DNA from: Lachnospiraceae bacterium
GTDB taxonomy: Bacteria > Bacillota > Clostridia > Lachnospirales > Lachnospiraceae
DNA length: 38,185 nt
Direction of reading: 5' to 3'
Assembly (NCBI GenBank): GCA_021201095.1
Contig: JAJQFO010000255.1
Location: forward strand, 1 to 38,185
Of this stretch, positions 1 to 9,071 are shown in pieces (within the stretch, counting starts at the first letter, position 1; every line of letters begins with the position of its first letter). The notes beneath the pieces are model-generated. The model was not told the origin of the DNA and searched no databases. It worked only from the letters and a program-made list of their open reading frames with translations. The position numbers and the translations under genes were made by a program.

Positions 1-933
1 GTATATGGAATGGATGGTCTGAAGGAGGTCGCCGTCTGCGAGACGGCTCAGATCCTGGTATCCGCAATCGTGGGTATGATTGGAATACTGCCGACGATTG
101 AGGCAATAAAGGCGGGAAAAGACATTGCTTTGGCAAATAAGGAAACACTGGTGACGGCCGGGCATCTGATTATGCCGCTGGCAAAACAGCAGGGGGTGAA
201 GATCCTGCCCGTGGACAGCGAACACAGCGCGATTTTTCAGTGCCTCAACGGAGAACGGGAATGCGGGAATTCGCACGGGGAGCTTTTTAAGATCCTGCTG
301 ACAGCGTCCGGCGGCCCATTCCGCGGCAAAAGCCGCAGGGAACTGGAGACGGTTCAGCTGGAGGATGCGCTGAGACATCCGAACTGGTCGATGGGGAAGA
401 AAATCACGATAGATTCCGCTACCATGGTCAATAAGGGACTCGAGGTGATGGAAGCCTGCTGGCTGTTTGATGTCTCTCCGGATCAGGTGCAGGTTGTTGT
501 GCAGCCGCAGAGCATTATTCACTCAATGGTGCAGTTTGCGGACGGAGCGGTCATTGCCCAGATGGGAATGCCGGATATGAAGCTGCCCATCCAGTACGCG
601 CTGTATTATCCCCAAAGACGCTATCTGGCAGGAGAACGCCTGGATTTTGCAAAGCTGGGCAGCATTACCTTTGAAAATCCGGATATGGAGACGTTCCTGG
701 GATTGAAATACGCGTTTGAAGCGGCACAAAGGGGCGGCTCGATGCCAACCGTATTGAATGCCGCCAACGAACGGGCAGTAAGCCTGTTTTTAAAAGGGAA
801 AATTGGTTTTACCCAGATTTATGAGATCATCCGCTATTGTATGGATCACCACAGGGTAATCGAGTCTCCGGATATTCAGGAGATACTGGATACGGAGAAG
901 TCTGTATATGAAATGATTGAAACAAAGTGGTAA
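1..933 (+). CDS. dxr: 1-deoxy-D-xylulose 5-phosphate reductoisomerase, 5' end outside window
   Basis: ORF reads ...GIEAIKAGKDIALANKETLVTAG...VDSEHSAIFQCL...TASGGPFRG...HPNWSMGKKITIDSATMVNKGLEVMEA, typical of DXR; N-terminus is cut by the window edge. Confidence 0.95.
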   Translation, partial: VYGMDGLKEVAVCETAQILVSAIVGMIGILPTIEAIKAGKDIALANKETLVTAGHLIMPLAKQQGVKILPVDSEHSAIFQCLNGERECGNSHGELFKILLTASGGPFRGKSRRELETVQLEDALRHPNWSMGKKITIDSATMVNKGLEVMEACWLFDVSPDQVQVVVQPQSIIHSMVQFADGAVIAQMGMPDMKLPIQYALYYPQRRYLAGERLDFAKLGSITFENPDMETFLGLKYAFEAAQRGGSMPTVLNAANERAVSLFLKGKIGFTQIYEIIRYCMDHHRVIESPDIQEILDTEKSVYEMIETKW

Positions 934-1992
934 GTGAGGGCAGGTGAAAGATTGAGTATTATTATTGCGCTGATTGTGTTCAGCCTCATTATTATCGTAC
1001 ACGAGCTGGGACATTTTCTGCTGGCGAAGATGAACGGAATCACGGTTCTGGAGTTTTCTGTCGGCATGGGGCCGCGTCTTCTGAGCCATCAGAAGGAGGG
1101 CAGCACACGATATTCGCTGAAGCTCCTGCCGTTTGGCGGCTCCTGCATGATGCTGGGCGAGGACGGCGAGGACAATGGCGAGGAGGGGTCGTTCCAGAGC
1201 AAATTTGTGGGAGCCCGCATTTCAGTCGTCGCGGCTGGCCCGATTTTTAACTTTATTCTGGCTTTTGTGCTTTCTATTTTTATTGTAGGCGCAATCGGTT
1301 ACGATCCTGCGGTTGTCCTGGGCGTGACGGAGGGATATCCGGCCGCCGAGGCGGGACTTCAGGAAGGGGATCTGATTACCCGCATGAACGGAAAACACAT
1401 CCGGCTGTACAGACAGTTTTATAATTATATTTACTTTCACAGCGGAGAGACCATAGAATTTGAATATGAGCGCGACGGTGCGACGTATACCGCAGTGATC
1501 ACCCCGGTCATGACGGATAACGGCTACAAATTTGGCATTTCCGGCAGCACTAATTACCGTTATAAGACTGGACCGATACAGACTCTGTATTACAGTGCCT
1601 ATGAGGTATGGTACTGGATTGATACGACCTTGCAGAGCCTGAATCTGCTGATTCACGGAGGCGTTTCCCTGGACGACATGTCCGGACCGGTGGGGGTTGT
1701 CAGCACGATCTCAGAAACCTATGAGGAAAGCAAATCGGACGGCGTGTATTATATCTGGCTGAACATGCTGAATATTGCAATCCTGCTGACCGCGAACCTC
1801 GGGGTTATGAATCTTTTGCCTATCCCTGCTCTGGACGGCGGACGTCTGGTATTTTTGATCATAGAGGCTGTCCGCCGGAAACGGATTTCTCCGGAGCTGG
1901 AAGGGCGGGTTCATTTAGTTGGACTGATGCTGCTGATGGTACTGATGGTGGTGATTATGTTTAATGACGTGCTGAAAATAGTGATACAATGA
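934..1992 (+). CDS. rseP: Site-2 protease family RIP metalloprotease (start may be an internal TTG near 952)
   Basis: HELGHFLLAK zinc protease motif, PDZ-like middle, C-terminal NLLPIPALDGGRLVF; directly follows dxr. Confidence 0.93.
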   Translation: MRAGERLSIIIALIVFSLIIIVHELGHFLLAKMNGITVLEFSVGMGPRLLSHQKEGSTRYSLKLLPFGGSCMMLGEDGEDNGEEGSFQSKFVGARISVVAAGPIFNFILAFVLSIFIVGAIGYDPAVVLGVTEGYPAAEAGLQEGDLITRMNGKHIRLYRQFYNYIYFHSGETIEFEYERDGATYTAVITPVMTDNGYKFGISGSTNYRYKTGPIQTLYYSAYEVWYWIDTTLQSLNLLIHGGVSLDDMSGPVGVVSTISETYEESKSDGVYYIWLNMLNIAILLTANLGVMNLLPIPALDGGRLVFLIIEAVRRKRISPELEGRVHLVGLMLLMVLMVVIMFNDVLKIVIQ

Positions 1993-2240
1993 GAGCCGCG
2001 CAACTGAAAATCGCTGCGCGATTGTATATCCCGTACGAAGTGCGGAATGCCCACATCCACAATCAAAGATTGTGGACATACCACACCCCACAATCGAAGA
2101 TTGGGGAATATCCCATGCGAAGCGTGGGGGAAGCCACCCGGCGAGGGGCAAAACCTGGCGAGGGGCGCGGTACCGTTCTCGATTTGCTGCGCAAATCGGA
2201 ACATTGCCTGCGTCCATACTCACAAGCGAATATGACATGA
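1988..2240. repeat. Mosaic intergenic repeat (copy A) made of several short hairpin cassettes
   Basis: Serial palindromes: cgcaactgaaaatcgctgcgcg, ccgtacgaagtgcgg, ccacaatcaaagattgtgg, ccccacaatcgaagattgggg, cgatttgctgcgcaaatcg; long near-identical stretches recur at 11526-11760. Confidence 0.85.
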
Positions 2241-2428
2241 GATAAGGCAAGGCTGGGAAAACACAAAATCCACACCGCGGGAAAAGAACGGTGTGGATTT
2301 TTCTATGCACAGAGCCGGGCAAGGTATTTTTGCGGCAGATGCCGCACCAAAAATGTGAAAGGAACATTTGCCTATATGGACTGTTTTATTTTTTTGATTA
2401 CTAATATGAGAATAGATAAAATTATATG

Positions 2429-2457
2429 TTGACAATTAAAGATAATATTGATACAAT
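2429..2457 (+). promoter_or_regulatory. Putative sigma-A promoter upstream of recA (TTGACA-N17-TACAAT)
   Basis: TTGACA 2429-2434, 17-nt spacer, TACAAT 2452-2457. Confidence 0.7.
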
Positions 2458-2610
2458 AATGCAGAAATATTACATGACGGAAGATCACATGGCTGTGCCT
2501 GAAATGGCAATGCTTCGCAAGGAACTGAAAGAAGGCAGAAAGGAAGCCGGAAAAGAAGGCAAAGAAATGCTTGACAACGGCGCGAAAGTAGAGTAGGATA
2601 AGCAAAGAGA

Positions 2611-2624
2611 CGAACATAAGTTCG
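2611..2624. promoter_or_regulatory. LexA/DinR-type SOS box CGAACATAAGTTCG
   Basis: One mismatch to the Gram-positive palindrome CGAACATATGTTCG; lies just upstream of the recA ribosome-binding site. Confidence 0.75.
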
Positions 2625-2638
2625 AACAGGAGGGACAA

Positions 2639-3802
2639 ATGGCACAGGAAGACAAATTAAAGGCACTTGATGCCGCACTTACACAGATTGAAAAGCAGTT
2701 TGGCAAGGGCGCAGTGATGAAACTGGGAGATACCGGCGCCCACATGAATATTGAGACGACTCCTACCGGTTCCCTGAGTCTTGATATCGCACTTGGACTC
2801 GGCGGGATTCCGAAGGGACGTGTTGTGGAGATTTACGGACCAGAGTCCAGCGGTAAGACTACAGTGGCCCTGCATATGGTCGCTGAGGTGCAGAAGCTTG
2901 GCGGCATCGCAGGCTTCATTGATGCAGAGCATGCATTAGACCCGGTATACGCGAAAAATATCGGAGTAGATATTGATAATCTTTACATTTCTCAGCCGGA
3001 TAACGGAGAGCAGGGGCTTGAGATCACGGAGACGATGGTCCGTTCCGGCGCGGTTGACATTATTATTGTGGATTCCGTGGCAGCACTGGTTCCGAAGGCT
3101 GAGATTGAGGGAGACATGGGAGATGCCCATGTAGGACTTCAGGCCCGGCTGATGTCCCAGGCATTACGAAAGCTGACAGGCGTGATCAGCAAATCAAACT
3201 GTACCGTAATCTTTATCAATCAGCTGCGAGAGAAGGTAGGGATTATGTTTGGCAATCCTGAGACCACGACTGGCGGCCGCGCGCTGAAATTTTACTCCTC
3301 TATCCGTCTGGATGTGCGCAGGACAGAGTCCCTGAAGCAGGGCGGAGAGGTGATCGGAAACCATGTTCGTGTAAAGGTTGTAAAGAATAAGATTGCGCCG
3401 CCTTTTAAAGAGGCGGAATTTGACATCATGTTTGGACAGGGCATTTCCAGAGAAGGGGATATTCTGGACCTTGCTGCGAATAACAATATCATTAATAAAA
3501 GCGGAGCATGGTATGCTTACAATGGCAATAAGATCGGCCAGGGCCGTGAAAATGCCAAGATTTATCTGAAGGAGCATCCGGACGTGATGATGGAGGTCGA
3601 CCGCAAAGTGCGTCAGCATTACGGCCTGATTGATGCAGACGAGCCTGATACACGCACAGGTGGCAAGACAGCGGGCTCCAAAACGCGTTCTCTCAAGGAT
3701 GCTGCACCCAAAACAGATGGAAAAGAGACTCGCGGCGAGGTTTTGAGTGAGGCTCTGTCAGCATCGGACGAAGCAGCTGGTAAGAGTGAGACTGAGGCTT
3801 GA
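2639..3802 (+). CDS. recA: Recombinase A
   Basis: [13 protein letters not shown] Walker [48 protein letters not shown]; acidic/polar C-terminal tail. Confidence 0.98.
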   Translation: MAQEDKLKALDAALTQIEKQFGKGAVMKLGDTGAHMNIETTPTGSLSLDIALGLGGIPKGRVVEIYGPESSGKTTVALHMVAEVQKLGGIAGFIDAEHALDPVYAKNIGVDIDNLYISQPDNGEQGLEITETMVRSGAVDIIIVDSVAALVPKAEIEGDMGDAHVGLQARLMSQALRKLTGVISKSNCTVIFINQLREKVGIMFGNPETTTGGRALKFYSSIRLDVRRTESLKQGGEVIGNHVRVKVVKNKIAPPFKEAEFDIMFGQGISREGDILDLAANNNIINKSGAWYAYNGNKIGQGRENAKIYLKEHPDVMMEVDRKVRQHYGLIDADEPDTRTGGKTAGSKTRSLKDAAPKTDGKETRGEVLSEALSASDEAAGKSETEA

Positions 3803-3963
3803 AACGGAGACTCGAAATGGTCAGTCCCTACGAGACCGATGTCAGAATGAAAGTCCAAAGCATGAATTCATAAATGTCAGGCATCGCAAGTATGGAAACA
3901 GACTGCTGTGACTTTGCAGAATTCACGGGCAGGCCAGGCAGAAGGAGAGCAGCAAAAAAATAT

Positions 3964-4575
3964 ATGGAGCGGGTGTCAGAAATCAGAAAGCTCACGGGCG
4001 GCAGATATCTGGTGATTCTGGAGAACGGACGAAAATTTCCACTATACAGAAAAGAACTGAATGACTGCGGAATTGTTGAAGAAGCAGAGCTGTCGGAGAC
4101 GGTTCTGGAGAGGATCTTTCATGAGATCCTCCCGGGACGCGCCCGCCTTCGTGTTATGCATCTTCTGGAAAAAATGGACCGGACAGAGCTTCAGATTCGT
4201 GAAAAGCTGAGACAGTCCGGTTATCCGGAAGAAATTATTGATGATGCTGTTGATTACGTAAAGAATTATCATTATATCGATGACCTGCGATATGCACAAA
4301 ATTACCTGGAAACACACGCAGCAGCCAAAAGCCTTCGGCAGATGGAACAGGATTTGTATGAAAAGGGGATTTCCAAAGATCTTGTGATGCAGGCCGTATC
4401 AGAGATAGAAGTTCCGGATGAGGAAGCTCAGATCCGCGAACTGCTGAAGAAAAAGAATTACACTCCCGGACAGAATGATCGAAAAATGCAGCAGAAAATC
4501 TATGCCTTCCTGATGCGCCGGGGTTACGAGGCTTCCGCAATTTCTCGTGCAATGAAGCTGGAGGAATGGCAGTAG
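3964..4575 (+). CDS. recX: Regulatory protein RecX (ORF open from 3874; start at 3964 preferred)
   Basis: Located after recA; RARLRVMHLLEKMDRTELQIREKLRQSGYPEEIIDDAVDYVKNYHYIDDLRYAQNYLE is RecX-like. Confidence 0.85.
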   Translation: MERVSEIRKLTGGRYLVILENGRKFPLYRKELNDCGIVEEAELSETVLERIFHEILPGRARLRVMHLLEKMDRTELQIREKLRQSGYPEEIIDDAVDYVKNYHYIDDLRYAQNYLETHAAAKSLRQMEQDLYEKGISKDLVMQAVSEIEVPDEEAQIRELLKKKNYTPGQNDRKMQQKIYAFLMRRGYEASAISRAMKLEEWQ

Positions 4576-4698
4576 AGAACAGTTCACAAACTTTTTTGCC
4601 AGGTTTCATGATCGGGCAGGAGACGGCTTGCCGACTCCTGCTTGCCCGCGTTGGCTACGTATGGCCTAAGCCATAAAACGTCTTTTACGGTTGTGCGC

Positions 4699-4727
4699 AA
4701 AAAAAGGGAACTGAAAATTCAGTTCCC
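4699..4727 (-). terminator. Rho-independent terminator of tRNA-Arg
   Basis: gggaactgaaaattcagttccc hairpin preceded on + by a 7-A tract (U-tract on the minus strand). Confidence 0.75.
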
Positions 4728-4740
4728 GGTTTAATTAAGC

Positions 4741-4813
4741 GTGCGCAAGAGGATTCGAACCCCCGACCTTTTGGTCCGTAGCCAAACGCTCTATCCAGCT
4801 GAGCTATGCGCAC
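4741..4813 (-). tRNA. tRNA-Arg(ACG)
   Basis: Reverse complement GTGCGCATAGCTCAGCTGGATAGAGCGTTTGGCTACGGACCAAAAGGTCGGGGGTTCGAATCCTCTTGCGCAC folds as a cloverleaf; anticodon ACG. Confidence 0.95.
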
Positions 4814-4985
4814 CTGCCTCATCAGCAAAAGCCATTATATACTTCATTCATTCATTTGTCAAACCTTTTTTTGAAAATAATTAAAAAAATTCACCTGGCT
4901 GAAGTAAAAAAGTAAATTCCACTCTGAAGGGGGAAAAGTTCACTTGCGCTGGAATGAAAAAGAAAATGAAAATATGATAAATAAA

Positions 4986-5013
4986 TTGACGATTGAGGAA
5001 ATCATGGTATAAG
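4986..5013 (+). promoter_or_regulatory. Putative sigma-A promoter (TTGACG-N16-TATAAG)
   Basis: Spacing and sequence; overlaps the ORF-track start at 4993, supporting a start at 5059. Confidence 0.6.
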
Positions 5014-5058
5014 ATAGTGTTCGGGATTTCTAAAATGCTTACAGAAAGAGGGAAGATT

Positions 5059-5655
5059 ATGAGTGCAGGATTTACAAACATGAAAGAACTTGTGATGGCC
5101 AACCGAAGCTATCGGGGCTACGATGAGAGCCGCCGGGTGACCCGGGAGGAGCTTCTGGAAATGGTGGACTGTGCCAGACTGACGGCATCAAGTGTGAACC
5201 AGCAGCCTTTGTGTTATTATCTGGCATACGAGAAAGAAGATGTGGACAGGATCCAGCCTTTGACCAAGTGGGCGAGAGGGCTGCCAGATATGGAGCTGCC
5301 GCATCCTGGTATGTGTCCGACTGCTTTTATTGTAATCTGTCAGGATAAGCGGGTTTCGGATGCTCTTTCCCGCTTTAGCCGTGATGTGGGGATTGTGGCC
5401 CAGACAATCCTGCTCTGCGCGACAGAGATGGGACTTGGGGGATGCATGATTGGAAATTTCAGTCCGGCGCAGATATCAGATGCAGCTCAGCTGCCGGAAT
5501 ACGTTGCCCCGCTGCTTGTAGTGGCAATGGGGAAGCCTGCGGAAAAAGTTGTCATGACGGAGATAGGGCCTGATGAACCGACAAATTATTATCGTGACGA
5601 AAACGATACGCATTATGTGCCAAAGCGCCGGCTGAAGGACATTGTAATCAACTGA
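5059..5655 (+). CDS. Nitroreductase family protein
   Basis: MKELVMANRSYRGYDESRRVTREELLEMVDCARLTASSVNQQPLCYYLA; FMN-binding nitroreductase fold pattern. Confidence 0.88.
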   Translation: MSAGFTNMKELVMANRSYRGYDESRRVTREELLEMVDCARLTASSVNQQPLCYYLAYEKEDVDRIQPLTKWARGLPDMELPHPGMCPTAFIVICQDKRVSDALSRFSRDVGIVAQTILLCATEMGLGGCMIGNFSPAQISDAAQLPEYVAPLLVVAMGKPAEKVVMTEIGPDEPTNYYRDENDTHYVPKRRLKDIVIN

Positions 5656-5811
5656 ATGCAGACGAGAAGGCGGCATTCTGGCTGTGTACACAGATTGAGG
5701 GGTCAGGAAAAATGAAAGACGGTTTTCCTGAATATTTTGGGAAAAGTGGACAACCTGCGTGCATATATTGGACAGATACGGTGAATGCTTAAGGAAGACG
5801 GGAGGTAGAGT

Positions 5812-6705
5812 ATGACGATTTATTTGCTGACAGGCCTGCTTCTCCCTTTTGCAGGCACCACATTGGGAGCGGCATGCGTGTTTTTCCTGAAAAACGAATT
5901 AAAAGCCGGAGTGCAGAAGACGTTGTTGGGGTTTGCCTCAGGTGTCATGGTGGCCGCCTCTGTCTGGTCACTTCTGATTCCTTCTATGGAAATGTCGGAG
6001 AGTATGGGCAGGCTTTCCTTTATTCCTGCATTGACCGGGCTTTTGGCCGGTTTTGGGTTTCTCCTTTTGATGGACATTGCGATTCCCCATTTGCATTTGG
6101 ATAGTGATCAGGCGGAAGGACCAAAATGCAAGCTGCCCAGGACGACCATGCTTTTGCTGGCGGTGACTTTACACAATATCCCGGAAGGGATGGCGGTGGG
6201 CGTGGTGTTTGCCGGAGTGCTTTCGGGAGAGGCACAGATCACGTCAGCCGGTGCTCTGGCACTTGCGATCGGGATCGCAATCCAGAATTTTCCGGAGGGA
6301 GCTGTGATCAGTCTGCCGCTGCGCGGAGGAATGTCATCATCAGAGGCGCAGAGCGGAGGACAGCAGACAGGAGAATGCTCTGAAAGGACAGATTCTGCCG
6401 GGGAGCTATCTGATGTATCCAAAGATACCAGGGGCGCCGGGACTATGAGTCGGCCGAAAGCGTTTCTGTGCGGAATGCTTTCGGGAATTGTGGAGCCGGT
6501 CGGCGCAGTGATTACGATTCTTCTGTCGCGGATCGTAATGCCGATGCTGCCGTATCTGCTTTCGTTCGCGGCCGGAGCAATGTTGTATGTGGTGGTGGAA
6601 GAGCTGATTCCGGAGTCTTCGACGGGAGAGCACAGCAATCTGGGGACGATCGGCTTTGCGGCTGGTTTTGCGCTGATGATGGTTCTGGATGTGGCGCTGG
6701 GATAG
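5812..6705 (+). CDS. ZIP family metal transporter
   Basis: LHNIPEGMAVGVVF and IQNFPEGAVISLPLR metal-binding TM motifs; FLCGMLSGIVEPVGAVI. Confidence 0.92.
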   Translation: MTIYLLTGLLLPFAGTTLGAACVFFLKNELKAGVQKTLLGFASGVMVAASVWSLLIPSMEMSESMGRLSFIPALTGLLAGFGFLLLMDIAIPHLHLDSDQAEGPKCKLPRTTMLLLAVTLHNIPEGMAVGVVFAGVLSGEAQITSAGALALAIGIAIQNFPEGAVISLPLRGGMSSSEAQSGGQQTGECSERTDSAGELSDVSKDTRGAGTMSRPKAFLCGMLSGIVEPVGAVITILLSRIVMPMLPYLLSFAAGAMLYVVVEELIPESSTGEHSNLGTIGFAAGFALMMVLDVALG

Positions 6706-6835
6706 GTTTGAAAGAATGTGGCCGCAATCCCATTAGTTTAAGATGATGGGTAATTCACCTGTGAAACGTGGATGAATTTCAAAAACCAATTATAACGAAA
6801 AATGCGCAAGACATTCAGATATAAGAGGGAATGCC

Positions 6836-8014
6836 ATGCAATATAGAAAAGACCGGGACGGCAACGAGCTGTCCATACTGGGTTATGGATGCATGAGATT
6901 TTCAAAGAACGGTAATGAGATAGACCTTGATAAGGCAGAGCAGGAGCTGATGCGCGCGATTCGAGGCGGAGTGAATTATCTGGATACCGCTTATGTGTAT
7001 CCGGGGAACGAGGAGGCGGTCGGCAAAATTCTGGAGCGAAATAAATGCCGTGACCAGGTTTATCTTGCAACAAAGCTCCCTCATTATCTGATTCGTTCTT
7101 CCCAGGGCGCGGAGAAAAGATTTCAGGAGGAGCTTACCCGTCTGCGGACAGATCATGTGGATTATTATCTGATGCATATGCTGAATGATGTAAAGACATG
7201 GGATCATCTGACTGAACTGGGGATAAAAGACTGGATACAGGAAAAGCTGAAGGACGGGCAGATCCGCCATATCGGGTTTTCCTATCATGGGAATTCGGAC
7301 AATTTTAAGCTGCTGCTGGATGCATATGACTGGGATTTTTGTCAGATCCAATACAACTATCTGGATGAATTTTCACAGGCCGGGCGATCAGGCCTGACGT
7401 ATGCAGGAGAAAAAGAAATTCCTGTTATTATTATGGAACCGTTGAGAGGCGGACGGCTGGTAAACCTTCTTCCTGAAAAAGCGCGGACATTGATCGCAGA
7501 CTCCGGACACTTTCAGACCCCGGCAGAGTTGGCGTTTCGCTGGCTATGGGACCAGCCGCAGGTGACATGCGTGCTTTCCGGGATGAACAGTATGGAAATG
7601 GTGGAGGAAAACCTGCGGATTGCGGATGCGGTCCGTGTGGGTGAGCTGACGGATCAGGATCGTCTGCTGATCGATCAGGTACGGACAGAGATTAACCGAA
7701 AAATGAAGGTGGGATGTACTGGGTGCGGCTACTGCATGCCTTGCCCAAAAGGCGTGGATATTCCGATGGCATTCCATTGCCTGAATTTGAAGCATACAGA
7801 AGGAGGACGATCAGGCAGCTGGGAGTATATACAGTCGACCGCTATGCGCCGTGAGCCATCAAGTGCTTCTATGTGTGCAGGCTGCGGCCGCTGCGAGCAG
7901 CATTGCCCTCAAAGCATTCCGGTCAGAGAAATGCTTCGGGAGGCTGCCCGGGAACTTGAGACACCAAAGTATCGGGCAATCCGGTGGGCGGTACACAAGT
8001 TTCATATTTACTAA
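6836..8014 (+). CDS. Aldo/keto reductase with C-terminal 4Fe-4S ferredoxin-like motifs
   Basis: LGYGCMRF...YLDTAYVYPGNEEAVGK...HYYLMHML; C-terminal CTGCGYCMPCPKGVDIP and CAGCGRCEQHCPQSIPV. Confidence 0.93.
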   Translation: MQYRKDRDGNELSILGYGCMRFSKNGNEIDLDKAEQELMRAIRGGVNYLDTAYVYPGNEEAVGKILERNKCRDQVYLATKLPHYLIRSSQGAEKRFQEELTRLRTDHVDYYLMHMLNDVKTWDHLTELGIKDWIQEKLKDGQIRHIGFSYHGNSDNFKLLLDAYDWDFCQIQYNYLDEFSQAGRSGLTYAGEKEIPVIIMEPLRGGRLVNLLPEKARTLIADSGHFQTPAELAFRWLWDQPQVTCVLSGMNSMEMVEENLRIADAVRVGELTDQDRLLIDQVRTEINRKMKVGCTGCGYCMPCPKGVDIPMAFHCLNLKHTEGGRSGSWEYIQSTAMRREPSSASMCAGCGRCEQHCPQSIPVREMLREAARELETPKYRAIRWAVHKFHIY

Positions 8015-8113
8015 AAAGCAGATGCTCAGAGCAACCTGTTCTGACGGCTCCTTCAAAGGCTCCTTTGGAGTGGAATTTACTTTTTCACTTTAGACAAAAA
8101 TTCAAAAAAACAG

Positions 8114-8142
8114 TTGACATTCGGGACTCTGTGTAATATAAT
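8114..8142 (+). promoter_or_regulatory. Consensus sigma-A promoter for the tRNA cluster (TTGACA-N17-TATAAT)
   Basis: Exact -35 and -10 hexamers with 17-nt spacing, about 46 bp upstream of tRNA-Pro. Confidence 0.9.
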
Positions 8143-8187
8143 ACATTTCGCGTCAAGCGCCAGGGCGCCTTGATTTGTAGAGCGTTT

Positions 8188-8262
8188 CGGGGTGTGGCTC
8201 AGCTTGGCTAGAGCGCCTGGTTTGGGACCAGGAGGTCGCAGGTTCGAATCCTGTCACCCCGA
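8188..8262 (+). tRNA. tRNA-Pro(TGG)
   Basis: cggggtgtggctcag...ctggtttgggaccag...ggttcgaatcctgtcaccccga. Confidence 0.95.
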
Positions 8263-8293
8263 TGGTGTTTCAAGGCGGCTTATGTATAGATAT

Positions 8294-8364
8294 GCGGGTG
8301 TAGTTCAATGGTAGAACACCAGCCTTCCAAGCTGGACACGTGGGTTCGATTCCCATCACCCGCT
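8294..8364 (+). tRNA. tRNA-Gly(TCC)
   Basis: gcgggtgtagttcaatggtagaacaccagccttccaagctgg...ggttcgattcccatcacccgct. Confidence 0.95.
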
Positions 8365-8368
8365 TTTT

Positions 8369-8442
<74 letters not shown>

Positions 8443-8480
8443 GTCTCATATTTTGCGGAACAAAATAGTGAGTTATTATG

Positions 8481-8555
8481 GTGGGTATGGCGCAGTTGGC
8501 TAGCGCGCCAGATTGTGGCTCTGGAGGCCAAGGGTTCGAGTCCCTTTACCCACCC
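8481..8555 (+). tRNA. tRNA-His(GTG)
   Basis: gtgggtatggcgcagttggctagcgcgccagattgtggctctgg...ggttcgagtccctttacccaccc. Confidence 0.95.
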
Positions 8556-8583
8556 TTTTTCATTGTAATAATTAACCCATTTT

Positions 8584-8655
8584 TGGGCTATCGCCAAGCG
8601 GTAAGGCACAGGTCTTTGACACCTGCATTCGCCGGTTCGAATCCGGCTAGCCCAG
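8584..8655 (+). tRNA. tRNA-Gln(TTG)
   Basis: tgggctatcgccaagcggtaaggcacaggtctttgacacctg...ggttcgaatccggctagcccag. Confidence 0.95.
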
Positions 8656-8738
8656 CTTGGTTTTTTTGTGCCCAAAAGACACATGAAATCGTGAAAAATT
8701 TTGACAGATGATAGCTGTCTGTCAGGGCAATTGTCCAG

Positions 8739-8818
8739 GCGGCCATGACGGAATTGGCAGACGTGCAGGATTTAGGTTCCTGTGGGAGACCGTGCGGGTT
8801 CGACTCCCGCTGGCCGCA
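8739..8818 (+). tRNA. tRNA-Leu(TAG)
   Basis: gcggccatgacggaattggcagacgtgcaggatttaggttcctg...ggttcgactcccgctggccgca. Confidence 0.94.
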
Positions 8819-8844
8819 TTCAATAAATGATTGATTCCCGCGAT

Positions 8845-8907
8845 ACGGTTTCTCCATTTTATCTTGCAAAGAAACAAAATGGCTGAGAAGCCGTTTGCTG
8901 TTTTTAA
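8845..8907 (+). terminator. Possible terminator of the tRNA cluster (long imperfect hairpin followed by a T-rich run)
   Basis: acggtttctc..catttt pairs with aaaatggctgagaagccgt, then ttgctgttttt. Confidence 0.45.
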
Positions 8908-8924
8908 GCGTATTTGCGGCTCAT

Positions 8925-9027
8925 ATTATGGGAAGAAAACCGCTTCCCATAATGCTCCAGAATCTGGCGATTCTGTCGCTAACTTATCGGGTGAAAGCCC
9001 GCAAGCGCGCTTTCCTTCCGATAAGTT
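8925..9027. repeat. Palindromic element PE-2, copy 1
   Basis: attatgggaag/cttcccataat, cagaat/attctg and aacttatcgg/ccgataagtt stems; copies at 20657-20747 and 34670-34772. Confidence 0.9.
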
Positions 9028-9071
9028 ATATTATAGGAACGCAAGAAAATTAGCAGACAACGGAGGCATTT

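Noticed and set aside
1989-2240. 83-aa ORF MRAAQLKIAARLYIPYEVR... and the similar ORF at 11329-11805
   Set aside because: Produced by the mosaic repeat; no RBS support or domain. The peptides recur because the DNA repeats recur
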